Source: Desulfovibrio sp.
Lineage (GTDB): Bacteria; Desulfobacterota; Desulfovibrionia; Desulfovibrionales; Desulfovibrionaceae
NCBI GenBank assembly: GCA_020217165.1
Contig: JAIWOE010000020.1
Location: 1 to 16,860 of the forward strand
Direction: 5' to 3'
DNA length: 16,860 nucleotides
Part shown: in pieces, positions 7,857 to 14,477 of the stretch
How the letters are laid out: every line of letters starts with the position of its first letter
How positions within the stretch are numbered: the stretch's first letter is position 1
Program-made: the position numbers and the translations under genes
The notes under the pieces: generated by a model
Told to the model about the DNA's origin: nothing
Databases searched by the model: none
The model's input: only the letters and a program-made list of their open reading frames with translations

Positions 7857-9269
7857 ATGCCTCAAGGTACGCTGTGTAGGGCCTTGCCGGTGCAAAATGA
7901 AGAGGAGCTCAAAGAGCTCCTCGCGGACACCGGCGGCAAAAAATATTACGCTGAAATGCAAGAACTGGATGTGGATGCGGACAAACTGGCCGCCACCCTC
8001 CAGAAAACCCTCAAATCGCGCCTGCGCACTTGGCTCAACATCTGCGCCAAGTGCGGCATGTGTGCGGAAAGCTGCTTTTTGTATCGCATCCACAACCGCG
8101 ATCCCAAGCAGGTGCCCGCGTACAAAATCCAGTCCACCCTGGGCGAAATCGTGCGCCGCAATGGCAAGGTGGACAACAAGTTCATGCAGCATTGCATGTA
8201 CACCGCCTGGGCCAAGTGCACTTGCTGCAACCGCTGCGGCACCTACTGCCCCCATGGCATCGACATGGGCGTGATGTTCAGCTATCTGCGTGGCCTGCTC
8301 TTCTCCCAGGGCTTTGTGCCGTGGGAACTGAAGATCGGTTCGGGCATGCACCGCGTGTACCGTGCCCAGATGAACGTCACTGAGGAAGACTGGGTGGAAA
8401 CCTGCGAGTGGATGGCCGAAGAACAGCAGGAAGAATATCCGCTCCTGGAAATCCCGGTGGATAAAGTGGGCGCGGACATCATGTATACCTGCAATGCCCG
8501 CGAGCCCAAGCACTACCCGGAAGACATCGCCGAAATGGCCATCCTCTTCCACATCGCCGGCGAAGACTGGACCGTGCCCTCCAAGGGCTGGGAACAGACC
8601 TCCCTTTCCATGTTCGCCGGGGACTGGGAAGCCTGCACCATGCAGGTCAAGGAAGTCTATGACGCCATGGAGCGCCTCAAGCCCAAACGCATGGTGGGGA
8701 CCGAATGCGGCCACGCCCACCGCGCCACGGTCATCGAAGGCCCCTACTGGGCCGGTCGTGAAGACGGCCTGCCCCCCGTGCCCTGCCAGCACTATGTGGA
8801 ATGGCTGGCCGAGGCCCTGCGCCTGGGCAAAATCAAGATCGACCCGGCCAAGCGCATCAAGGAGCCCTACACCATCCAGGACTCCTGCAACTACGTGCGC
8901 AACCATGGCATCAAAAAGGCCGTGCGCGAGGTCATGAGCTACCTGGCCGACCCCAGCTACTACCGGCCCATGGAACCCGAACTGGAGCATAACTACTGCT
9001 GCGGCGGTGGTGGCGGCTTCAACGGCATCGGCTTGTACCGCAACGAGCGCAACTTCGCCCTCATGACCAAACGCGATCAGATCCTGGCCACCGGGGCCAA
9101 GCTGGTCATCGCCCCCTGTCACAACTGCTGGGACGCCATCCGCGACCTGGAAGAACACTTCGCCATTGGCATCCGCTGGTCCTTCCTCAAGCCCCTTGTG
9201 GTGCACTCGGCCATCATCCCCGAGCACCTCAAGCCGCAAGAGGAAGAGGAGATGGAAGAAGAGGCATAG
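7857..9269 (+). CDS. hmcF: Hmc complex cytoplasmic iron-sulfur subunit HmcF (HdrD-like)
   Basis: This 470-residue cytoplasmic-facing subunit is related to HdrD/DsrK. Two [4Fe-4S] ferredoxin motifs are visible: Cys63-66-69-73 ([11 protein letters not shown]) and Cys121-124-127-131 ([11 protein letters not shown]). The C-terminal half holds one full cysteine-rich CCG domain: DSC at 344, CCGGGGG at 381-382 and CHNC at 421-424. This is the kind of domain that binds a noncanonical iron-sulfur cluster. The preceding half-domain keeps only isolated cysteines (YTCNAR, ECGHAH) and has MFAGDW where a CCG would be, so it looks degenerate. There is no signal peptide. The acidic tail (EEEEMEEEA) ends the operon. 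AGGAGGA lies upstream of the ATG. rrf1/rrf2, which follow hmcF in D. vulgaris, are absent here. Confidence 0.95.
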   Translation: MPQGTLCRALPVQNEEELKELLADTGGKKYYAEMQELDVDADKLAATLQKTLKSRLRTWLNICAKCGMCAESCFLYRIHNRDPKQVPAYKIQSTLGEIVRRNGKVDNKFMQHCMYTAWAKCTCCNRCGTYCPHGIDMGVMFSYLRGLLFSQGFVPWELKIGSGMHRVYRAQMNVTEEDWVETCEWMAEEQQEEYPLLEIPVDKVGADIMYTCNAREPKHYPEDIAEMAILFHIAGEDWTVPSKGWEQTSLSMFAGDWEACTMQVKEVYDAMERLKPKRMVGTECGHAHRATVIEGPYWAGREDGLPPVPCQHYVEWLAEALRLGKIKIDPAKRIKEPYTIQDSCNYVRNHGIKKAVREVMSYLADPSYYRPMEPELEHNYCCGGGGGFNGIGLYRNERNFALMTKRDQILATGAKLVIAPCHNCWDAIRDLEEHFAIGIRWSFLKPLVVHSAIIPEHLKPQEEEEMEEEA

Positions 9270-9283
9270 CCGCCTCGCAGTAT

Positions 9284-9323
9284 CGCGACGTCGGGGGCGG
9301 GCCCCACCGCCCCCGACGTCGCG
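9284..9323 (+). terminator. Perfect 17-bp GC-rich hairpin after hmcF (no U-tract)
   Basis: Arms 9284-9300 (CGCGACGTCGGGGGCGG) and 9307-9323 pair perfectly around a 6-nt loop (GCCCCA), starting 15 nt after the hmcF stop. No T-run follows on either side, so this is more likely an mRNA 3'-end stabiliser, a transcription pause or an exonuclease block than a classic terminator. A smaller stem (GGGTCC/GGACCC, 9328-9344) follows directly. Nothing recognisable lies between there and 9460. Confidence 0.6.
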
Positions 9324-9460
9324 CAGCGGGTCCGGACAGGACCCATACCCCAGGCCTGCCCCATGGAAGACGCAACCATGCGACGTGCCTGGAACGGACC
9401 ACCGGGGTGTGGACCTCACGTCCCCCCCTTCTCGCCATGCGACCAGCTGTCCGCTGCTGC

Positions 9461-9496
9461 ACCCGGGAATGTGCCCTGCACGTTCCCGGGTTTTTT
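9461..9496 (+). terminator. Intrinsic terminator of the hmc operon
   Basis: ACCCGGGAATGTGC (9461-9474) pairs with 9478-9491 over 14 bp, with one G-T pair and a 3-nt loop. The T6 run spans 9491-9496. This is a textbook rho-independent terminator ~190 nt after hmcF, and it separates the operon from the stress-protein gene. Confidence 0.88.
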
Positions 9497-9524
9497 GTTC
9501 CCCTTCACCCAATACGCTTTTTTG

Positions 9525-9554
9525 CTGACATGAACATGTGACTTGAGGTAGAAT
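9525..9554 (+). promoter_or_regulatory. Predicted promoter of the universal stress protein gene, with a dyad overlapping the -35/spacer
   Basis: CTGACA (9525-9530, 5/6) and TAGAAT (9549-9554, 5/6) are 18 bp apart, giving a start near 9561 and a leader of ~109 nt. The dyad ACATG-AA-CATGT (9528-9539) overlaps the -35 and spacer, where a bound protein would block RNA polymerase. The regulator is unknown. Confidence 0.55.
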
Positions 9555-9669
9555 GGTAACATCCAAGAACCTTTGGCGGGCGGGACCTTGCCACATAGGC
9601 GCAAAGGCCCCTGGCCTCCAACGGGGATCCCAACAACCCGCCCCTTATCGCGCGCACAAGGAGCATCGC

Positions 9670-10536
9670 ATGACCAACCTGTTCAAAAAAATCCTCTTTG
9701 CCACCTCAGCCTCGCCTGCTTGCGACGACGCAGCCCGGGTGGCCTTCGCCATGGCCAAGGGCACTCGCGCGGACCTGCTGATCTTCAATGACTTCGCCAC
9801 ACCCACCCGGGCCTACAGCCAGTTCTTCGCTGACCTCAAAACCGGCGAGGATGTGGTGTTGACCGACGAATACAAAGACAAGGTGGACACGGCCGTGCGC
9901 GAGTATTACGCCAGCGACCTGGAAGGCTGCGCCACCTGCCGCATCGAAACCACCGTGGGCTTCCCGCACCGGGAAATTCTGCGCATTGCCCGTGATGAAC
10001 AGGTGGATCTCATCGTCATGGGCGGCTCCACCCAGGAGGAACTGGAAGCCGCCAAGGTCAAAAAAGACTTCCCCGGCTCCACCATCCTGCGTGTGGCCAA
10101 GGCTGCCAAGGCCCCGGTGCTGGTGGTCAACCATCCCACCCCCAACGCCCTGGAAGGCATCGTCACCATCCTGTTCGCCACGGACCTCTCCCCCTACTGC
10201 GACCGCGCCTTCGCCTTTGCCCGGGACATGGCCAAGGCCGCTGGCGCCTCCATCCACATCCTCCACGCAGGACAGGCCGATGCGACGGTGGAAGACGCCC
10301 TGAAGAAAAAATACCTGGACAAGGCCGAGGGCGTGCCCACGACCGCAAGCATTGCCGAAGGTAACGCCGCCACGGCCATCGTGGCCAAAGCCAACGCCCT
10401 GAATGCCGGGCTGGTGGTCATGGCCCACCACGCCAGCCATTTCGACACCGAAGAAGAATGGCACGACGCCGTACTGCACCAGGTGATGGTGGAAGCGCCC
10501 TGTCCCGTCGCCAGCGCCAGTAAATACGGCGCCTGA
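9670..10536 (+). CDS. Universal stress protein, two tandem UspA domains
   Basis: A 288-residue cytoplasmic protein made of two Usp folds. Domain 1 (about 1-156) starts KKILFATSASPACDDAARVA and keeps a nucleotide-binding loop of the form G-x2-G-x9-G(S/T): VDLIVMGGSTQEEL followed by PGSTILRVAKAAKAPVLVV. Domain 2 (about 160-288) starts VTILFATDLSPYCDRAFAFA but has MAHHASHF and no GS(T) element, so it probably does not bind nucleotide the same way. The ATG at 9670 has AAGGAG six nt upstream; the earlier in-frame ATG at 9553 lies inside the predicted -10 and is rejected. The gene is monocistronic, with its own promoter and terminator. Its place after hmc is suggestive of redox or growth-arrest stress, but that is inference. 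Confidence 0.92.
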   Translation: MTNLFKKILFATSASPACDDAARVAFAMAKGTRADLLIFNDFATPTRAYSQFFADLKTGEDVVLTDEYKDKVDTAVREYYASDLEGCATCRIETTVGFPHREILRIARDEQVDLIVMGGSTQEELEAAKVKKDFPGSTILRVAKAAKAPVLVVNHPTPNALEGIVTILFATDLSPYCDRAFAFARDMAKAAGASIHILHAGQADATVEDALKKKYLDKAEGVPTTASIAEGNAATAIVAKANALNAGLVVMAHHASHFDTEEEWHDAVLHQVMVEAPCPVASASKYGA

Positions 10537-10571
10537 TCCATCCGGACCGCATGCAACACCGCAGCATCATT

Positions 10572-10602
10572 CCGGGCATGCGCGTCATGCCCGGTTTTTT
10601 TT
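10572..10602 (+). terminator. Intrinsic terminator of the universal stress protein gene
   Basis: CCGGGCATG (10572-10580) pairs perfectly with CATGCCCGG (10586-10594) around a 5-nt loop, followed by eight Ts (10595-10602). Confidence 0.92.
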
Positions 10603-10869
10603 GTGCAACGCATGTACTTCTTGGAAAGCAAGTGATTCAAATATAGCGCTTTGGCGTTGCAGTACGACCATTCAGTCTCACGTTGCACAAGTCTAGATTT
10701 TTTGTAGATTCATGTCGCACTGCGACTGTCTTGCCGGCACCACATGGTACCTTTTAAAATTGGCATCATTACGCTGGCAGGTACCGAGCATCATCCGGCA
10801 AGAATTCCTCATCACCTTTCACTGAACACGGAATGATGTAATTGCAGCCACGATAAAGTGCAAATGCAG
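10603..10869. other. AT-richer, palindrome-rich intergenic segment
   Basis: No credible gene is seen here. The base composition is visibly less GC-rich than the neighbours, and several dyads are packed together. GTGCAACG (10603-10610) is inverted at CGTTGCAC (10681-10688), and GCGTTGCA (10654-10661) also complements it. GTCGCA-C-TGCGAC (10714-10726) is a 13-bp palindrome. CTTGCCGG (10730-10737) and CCGGCAAG (10795-10802) enclose a second inverted pair, GGTACC at 10746-10751 and 10780-10785. It could be a stacked operator region for the promoter that follows, a small-RNA locus or the remnant of a small mobile element. None of these can be decided by eye. Confidence 0.4.
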
Positions 10870-10898
10870 TTGACATGGAACCACACATCAGATATTTT
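10870..10898 (+). promoter_or_regulatory. Strong predicted sigma70-like promoter for the 11073 gene
   Basis: TTGACA (10870-10875, 6/6) and TATTTT (10893-10898, 4/6) are separated by exactly 17 bp, predicting a start near 10905. The in-frame ATG at 10875 overlaps the -35, so it cannot be the translation start on this transcript. Confidence 0.62.
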
Positions 10899-10904
10899 TT
10901 GCTC

Positions 10905-11072
10905 ACGCATAGAGCAAGGCTCTACATTCTTTGCCTCTCATGGCTGGAGACTGCCTGTGCACCCCCCGTGACGGCCTGGTGGGCCATTGTGCACGTTGGG
11001 GGGATTCCGTACGGCCAACCGTGGCCACGAACACGCGCCGCACCCAGTCCGGCGCCCGCAGGAGGTTGGAGC
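10905..11072 (+). other. Structured ~168-nt leader of the 11073 gene
   Basis: The leader can fold into a compound hairpin: C6-GTG (10962-10970) pairs with CAC (10992-10994) and G6 (10998-11003) across a GTT bulge, enclosing GGCC-TGGTG-GGCC (10973-10985). ACGG-CCAA-CCGT (11011-11022) and the palindrome CGTGGCCACG (11020-11029) follow. The ribosome site AGGAGG (11060-11065) closes the leader. No known riboswitch class was recognised. Confidence 0.35.
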
Positions 11073-11603
11073 ATGGCCCGCAACACGGTGCGCACACTGA
11101 TGCTTCTGGTGCTTGGCTGCATGGGCTGGCTGCTGGTGGACGCCCTGTCGGCCTCCTCGCAGCAGCTGGACTTTGGCCGGCAAGCCCGGCGCGAAGCCAT
11201 CCAGGAAGCCCAACGCGAGAATCTTCAAGAGCTGTTGGACAAGATGGGCGAAGTCCTGAACGAGCAGCAGCAGGCCGAATTCGACCGCCAAAACGAGCTG
11301 CTGGACGCCGAGGTCAAGCGCCGCAACAAATACCTGGACGATTACTACGTCTTCCCCTCCGGCCTGACCCCCGAGCAGGAAGCCGCCCGCAACCAGGCCG
11401 CCCGCAACACGGCCCAGGAGCTGGTCAATTCCTATTGCTCCATCAACAGCACGGCGGCGGATCTGCTGGAATGCCAACGGACGGCCACGCTGTTCGACCT
11501 CCCCAAGAATTACATGGCCACCTTCTACGCACTGTTTCCGGAGTTCGACCCCGCCAGCGGTTCGTACCTGCGCGACCTGAAAAAGCTGCTCGGGATCAGC
11601 TAG
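11073..11603 (+). CDS. Exported or membrane-anchored coiled-coil protein of unknown function
   Basis: I do not recognise this 176-residue protein. It begins MARNTVRTLMLLVLGCMGWL, a signal peptide or signal anchor (hydrophobic residues about 8-25), so the rest should face the periplasm. Residues ~35-95 are highly charged and Gln/Glu-rich (RREAIQEAQRENLQELLDKM and on), typical of a long amphipathic helix or coiled coil. The tail has two cysteines about 14 residues apart (SYCS, LECQ), possibly a disulfide, and aromatic-rich stretches (YMATFYALFPEFDP). The start at 11073 is chosen for its perfect AGGAGG with 7-nt spacing. It is probably cotranscribed with the small secreted protein 67 bp downstream. 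Function is not assignable; an envelope scaffold or chaperone-like role is only a guess. Confidence 0.8.
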   Translation: MARNTVRTLMLLVLGCMGWLLVDALSASSQQLDFGRQARREAIQEAQRENLQELLDKMGEVLNEQQQAEFDRQNELLDAEVKRRNKYLDDYYVFPSGLTPEQEAARNQAARNTAQELVNSYCSINSTAADLLECQRTATLFDLPKNYMATFYALFPEFDPASGSYLRDLKKLLGIS

Positions 11604-11670
11604 GGGCGGCCTTGCGTCGGCATCCATGCATCAGCCCAGCGCTGACTGAATTTTCTTTAGGAGATACGCC

Positions 11671-11937
11671 ATGACTTCCCCAATTCTCGCCGCCCTGACC
11701 CTGGCCCTCACCCTGGCCGCGTCCGGACCCGCAGCCGCCCAGGGCACAGTCCAGGCCACAACCCAGGCACAGCAGGCGCAATGGAACGAGTGGATCGCTG
11801 CGCGCATCAAGCAATCCTGGATAGACATGTACGCCGCAGAAAAGAATCTGGACCCCGCCAGGGTCACATGGGAAGACCTCCCTGTGGAGCTGCGCGCCAG
11901 ATTCGCCCAGGCCTTCGGCGCTTCCGCCGCCAAGTAG
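11671..11937 (+). CDS. Small secreted protein of unknown function (88 aa)
   Basis: A short protein with a clear cleavable signal peptide (MTSPILAALTLALTLAASG, cleavage expected after AAA near residue 23), leaving a mature chain of ~65 residues. The mature part is mostly helical in character and rich in Trp, Gln and Ala (QWNEWIAARIKQSWIDMYAA, then WEDLPVELRARFAQAF), with no cysteine. AGGAGA sits before the ATG. It follows the coiled-coil gene by 67 bp on the same strand and is followed by a perfect 17-bp hairpin, so the two likely form a short operon. No family was recognised. Confidence 0.78.
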   Translation: MTSPILAALTLALTLAASGPAAAQGTVQATTQAQQAQWNEWIAARIKQSWIDMYAAEKNLDPARVTWEDLPVELRARFAQAFGASAAK

Positions 11938-11942
11938 CTACT

Positions 11943-11997
11943 CGCCAGGATGACGCCGGTGGTTGTGCGTGGTCGCAGTCCCGGCGTCATCCTGGCG
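11943..11997 (+). terminator. Perfect 17-bp inverted repeat with 21-nt loop, possible terminator
   Basis: CGCCAGGATGACGCCGG (11943-11959) and CCGGCGTCATCCTGGCG (11981-11997) are exact complements around a 21-nt loop, starting 6 nt after the stop. Only a weak T-rich stretch follows (CGTCTTTCT). It is likely the 3' end of the two-gene unit, or an mRNA-stabilising stem. Confidence 0.6.
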
Positions 11998-12080
11998 CGT
12001 CTTTCTAAGATGGGGGATGCCCGCCACGACAGCCTGCGGCACCATCTGATTCGGCCAGCCAACCTGCCCTTAGAGTCACC

Positions 12081-13139
12081 ATGATGCATCCCCCTTCTGT
12101 CCGCACCCCCTCCCTGCGTCTGGTTCTCTTCCAGGTGCAGCGTGCCCTGGCCCTGGGCTGTCTCGTGCTGATCATGACGCATCCCTCCCCCTCGCCAGTC
12201 CACGCCAGCCCCCTGCAGGACGCCATTGCCGGCTACAAGGCCCTGGAGCAGGGCGAGTACGACAAGGGCATCGAGCTCATCACCAAGGCCCTGCAATCCG
12301 GCCGTCTGACCCCGGAGAACCTACCCATCGCCTATTACAACCGCGGCAACGCCTGGTACCACAAAAAGGACTTCGCCAACGCCCTGGCAGACATCAACGA
12401 GGCCCTGGCCAAACAGCCAACCTTTGCCGAGGCCCTCATCAAGCGCGGGCAAATCCTCAAGGACAAAGGGGACCTGGACGCCGCCATGGCAGACCTGGAC
12501 CAAGCCGTGGCCCTGGCGCCCGACAATCCCAAGGCCTACTTTGTCCGCGGCCTGTTGCACTCCCTCAACGGCGACGCGGCTAAGGCCATGGAAGACTTTG
12601 CCGACGCCAGCCGGCTGGATCCCCGGTTCGTCATCACCCCCTTGCTGGAGGCGGTGCTGGCCGTGGGGGATGAAATTGGCATCAAATTCATGACCAAGGC
12701 CATCGAGTCGGACAAGCTCGGCCCCAACAACCTGGCGTTGGCCTACTATTACCGTGGCCGCGCCTGGTACAGCCTGGGGGGGTATGAACAGGCCATCAAC
12801 GATTTCACCAACGCCGTGGTCCAGAATCCCACCCTGCATCAGGCCTACGCCGCACGGGGCGACATCTGGAAGGAAAAAGATCAATTCCTCCAGGCCGCCA
12901 CGGATTACACCCAGGCCATTGCCCTGATGCCCGGCAACGCCACCCTGCATTTCAACCGCGGCTATGCCCTGTCCCTGGCTGGTAACCATACCCAGGCCCT
13001 GCGGGACTTCGCCCTCGCCCGGGAACTGGATGCCACCCTGGAGATCCCGGACGTGAACGCCCTGCAGCAGCATCAGGCCCTGGCGCCAGGTCGCCTGAAC
13101 GCCACGGGCGCCCCGTCAGCTGCCCTGCCCCAGGATTAG
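12081..13139 (+). CDS. Exported tetratricopeptide-repeat protein with internal tandem duplication
   Basis: A 352-residue TPR protein, expected in the periplasm. It has a basic N-terminus (RTPSLRLVLFQVQRALALG) and a hydrophobic core ending near VHAS (about residue 43), consistent with a signal peptide. The mature part is a row of TPR helices (for example IAYYNRGNAWYHKKDFANAL, AYFVRGLLHSLNGDAAKAM). Residues 63-181 and 200-318 align without gaps over 119 positions with 50 identities by hand count, so the protein arose by duplication of a three-repeat unit. The C-terminus is Ala/Pro-rich. Two adjacent ATGs (12081, 12084) have no clear ribosome site, so the exact start is uncertain. TPR arrays bind proteins; the partner is unknown. 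The stop is 3 bp from the stop of the opposing glycosyltransferase gene. Confidence 0.85.
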   Translation: MMHPPSVRTPSLRLVLFQVQRALALGCLVLIMTHPSPSPVHASPLQDAIAGYKALEQGEYDKGIELITKALQSGRLTPENLPIAYYNRGNAWYHKKDFANALADINEALAKQPTFAEALIKRGQILKDKGDLDAAMADLDQAVALAPDNPKAYFVRGLLHSLNGDAAKAMEDFADASRLDPRFVITPLLEAVLAVGDEIGIKFMTKAIESDKLGPNNLALAYYYRGRAWYSLGGYEQAINDFTNAVVQNPTLHQAYAARGDIWKEKDQFLQAATDYTQAIALMPGNATLHFNRGYALSLAGNHTQALRDFALARELDATLEIPDVNALQQHQALAPGRLNATGAPSAALPQD

Positions 13140-13142
13140 CCC

Positions 13143-14078
13143 TCAGGCATACACCTCCGCCAGCATGGCCGCGATGCGCGCCGGGTGCCAGTGACGTTCC
13201 ATGAATTGCCGCGCCTGCCGCCCGCGGGTGTCGAGGGCGTCTGGCTCCCGCAGCAACTGCCGCAGCACAGCCTCCAGGGCCGCTTCCGTGGTTGCCTGCA
13301 GCCAGGGGAGCTCCTGGCAGCCCAACCCCTCCCGAATCACATTCCTGGTATGGTCCGTCAGCCCGGCGATGACCGGCCGGCCTAGGGCCATACTCTCCAG
13401 GGAACTCATGCCGTAATACCCCTGCATGTGGTCAAAGGTGACGTGAGAGCGCGCCTTGCGGGCCAGGCACTGCACGTGGGGCACATCATCGATGAGATCA
13501 AGGACCAGACGAGGATCGTCCCGGCGGATGCGCTCCACCACGCGCTGCAATTCCGCAGTGTTTTTGAGTTCCCTTCGGGTTGGCGCATGGGAGACCACCA
13601 GGGACGGCCCCGGGGGCATGGCCTGCGCATTCCCCAGGGGCACCAGGTTGGGTTGCCAGCGGGCCTCGGGCAGCATGTGGAGCAGGTCCGGCGTGGCCAC
13701 CAGAAGCCGGCGGCGCCCCAGGGCCTGGTATTTTCTCCGAAACATTTCAGGATTGCTGCGGAAGGCATGATGTCCATGATGGTGATGCACCACCATTTTG
13801 CCAGCCAGATACTCCCGGGGGAGAAACGGGCCAAAGGCATAGTGCTCATCGATGACCATGTGAAAGTGAAACACATCTGCCCGACGCAGCAGGGATTCCA
13901 CCTCATCCAGCCCGGCGGCGGTCAGGTCCGGCACGTGCAAATCTTTCTCCCAGTCATGGGCATAGCGCGTCTGGGCGGTGATCAGGCGGCATTGATGATT
14001 CGTGTACGTATTCAACGCCTTGGCAAAGCGGATGGCCGTACCGGCAGGATCATTCTCGGCGAGCATCAAGATCAGCAT
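13143..14078 (-). CDS. Glycosyltransferase, GT-B fold (GT1/GT4-like)
   Basis: This 311-residue cytoplasmic or peripheral enzyme likely transfers a sugar from a nucleotide donor to an envelope or polysaccharide acceptor; neither is known. The C-terminal half has the retaining GT-B donor site: SLVVSHAPTRRELKNTAEL for the first strand, LDLIDDVPHVQCLARKA, then GYYGMSSLESMALGRPVIAG with the conserved E/S and G-R-P-V pattern. The N-terminal half starts MLILMLAENDPAGTAIRFAK. It contains a histidine cluster, FHFHMVIDEHY followed ~30 residues later by HHHHGHH, which could bind metal. GAGGA precedes the ATG by 6 nt. It is short for GT4 enzymes (usually 350-400). No glycan cluster surrounds it. It is divergent from infA and convergent with the TPR gene. 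Confidence 0.82.
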   Translation of the reverse strand: MLILMLAENDPAGTAIRFAKALNTYTNHQCRLITAQTRYAHDWEKDLHVPDLTAAGLDEVESLLRRADVFHFHMVIDEHYAFGPFLPREYLAGKMVVHHHHGHHAFRSNPEMFRRKYQALGRRRLLVATPDLLHMLPEARWQPNLVPLGNAQAMPPGPSLVVSHAPTRRELKNTAELQRVVERIRRDDPRLVLDLIDDVPHVQCLARKARSHVTFDHMQGYYGMSSLESMALGRPVIAGLTDHTRNVIREGLGCQELPWLQATTEAALEAVLRQLLREPDALDTRGRQARQFMERHWHPARIAAMLAEVYA

Positions 14079-14090
14079 AAGGGGTCCTCA

Positions 14091-14141
14091 TTGACAGACT
14101 GGTCGAACCATGAAAATAGATCGGGGTTTCCCTGACTGCAA
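14091..14141. promoter_or_regulatory. Overlapping divergent promoters for infA (+) and the glycosyltransferase (-)
   Basis: On the plus strand, a perfect -35 TTGACA (14091-14096) has only weak -10 candidates around 14112-14120 (GAAAATAGA). On the minus strand, TATTTT (14118-14113) lies 17 bp from TTGCAG (14141-14136, 3/6). The two would share the same few bases, so binding may be mutually exclusive. Confidence 0.35.
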
Positions 14142-14160
14142 CATAAACCAAGGAGTCGCC

Positions 14161-14379
14161 ATGCCCAAGGAAGATGCCATTGAAGTTGACGGCGTGGTGC
14201 AGGAAGCCCTGCCCAACGCCATGTTCCGTGTGGAGCTGGAAAACGGCCACGAAGTGCTGGCCCATATTTCCGGCAAAATGCGTAAATATTACATTCGCAT
14301 TCTGCCGGGCGACCGGGTGAAGGTGGAGCTCTCCCCCTACGATCTTACCCGTGGCCGCATCACTTATCGCATGAAATAA
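14161..14379 (+). CDS. infA: Translation initiation factor IF-1
   Basis: This is the full-length 72-residue IF-1, a single OB-fold protein that binds the A site of the 30S subunit and helps IF-2 and IF-3 in initiation. Family landmarks are [60 protein letters not shown] and the end [14 protein letters not shown] lies before the ATG at 14161; an in-frame ATG at 14110 would add a stretch foreign to the family and is rejected. It stands alone here rather than beside ribosomal protein genes. No clear terminator hairpin follows, only a T6 run at 14398-14403. Confidence 0.97.
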   Translation: MPKEDAIEVDGVVQEALPNAMFRVELENGHEVLAHISGKMRKYYIRILPGDRVKVELSPYDLTRGRITYRMK

Positions 14380-14477
14380 TCCCAGCGCCCCACCTCCTTT
14401 TTTGTGCCGCCGGCGCGCCATGGGCATGCCCGCATGTGCTCAAGCGTGCATGGGCGCGTGTGCGGCGTGCTGCCAGC

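Noticed and set aside
9363-9537. Small open frame between hmcF and usp
   Set aside because: No ribosome site, and it runs straight through the intrinsic terminator and into the usp promoter.
5691-9596. 1301-codon open frame on the minus strand opposite hmcC-hmcF
   Set aside because: It is the antisense shadow of GC-rich coding sequence. It is rich in His, Gly, Asp and Val without domains, and it runs through the hmc terminator and intergenic DNA.
10776-10791. Possible sigma54 promoter (TGGCAGGTACCGAGCA)
   Set aside because: GG and GC spacing fits, but the -12 element is GAGCA instead of TTGCA and the site lies inside an inverted repeat; a perfect -35 promoter is found 80 bp downstream.
10875-11072. 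66-residue N-terminal extension of the 11073 gene
   Set aside because: The ATG overlaps the predicted -35 box, and the downstream ATG has a perfect AGGAGG and begins a signal peptide.
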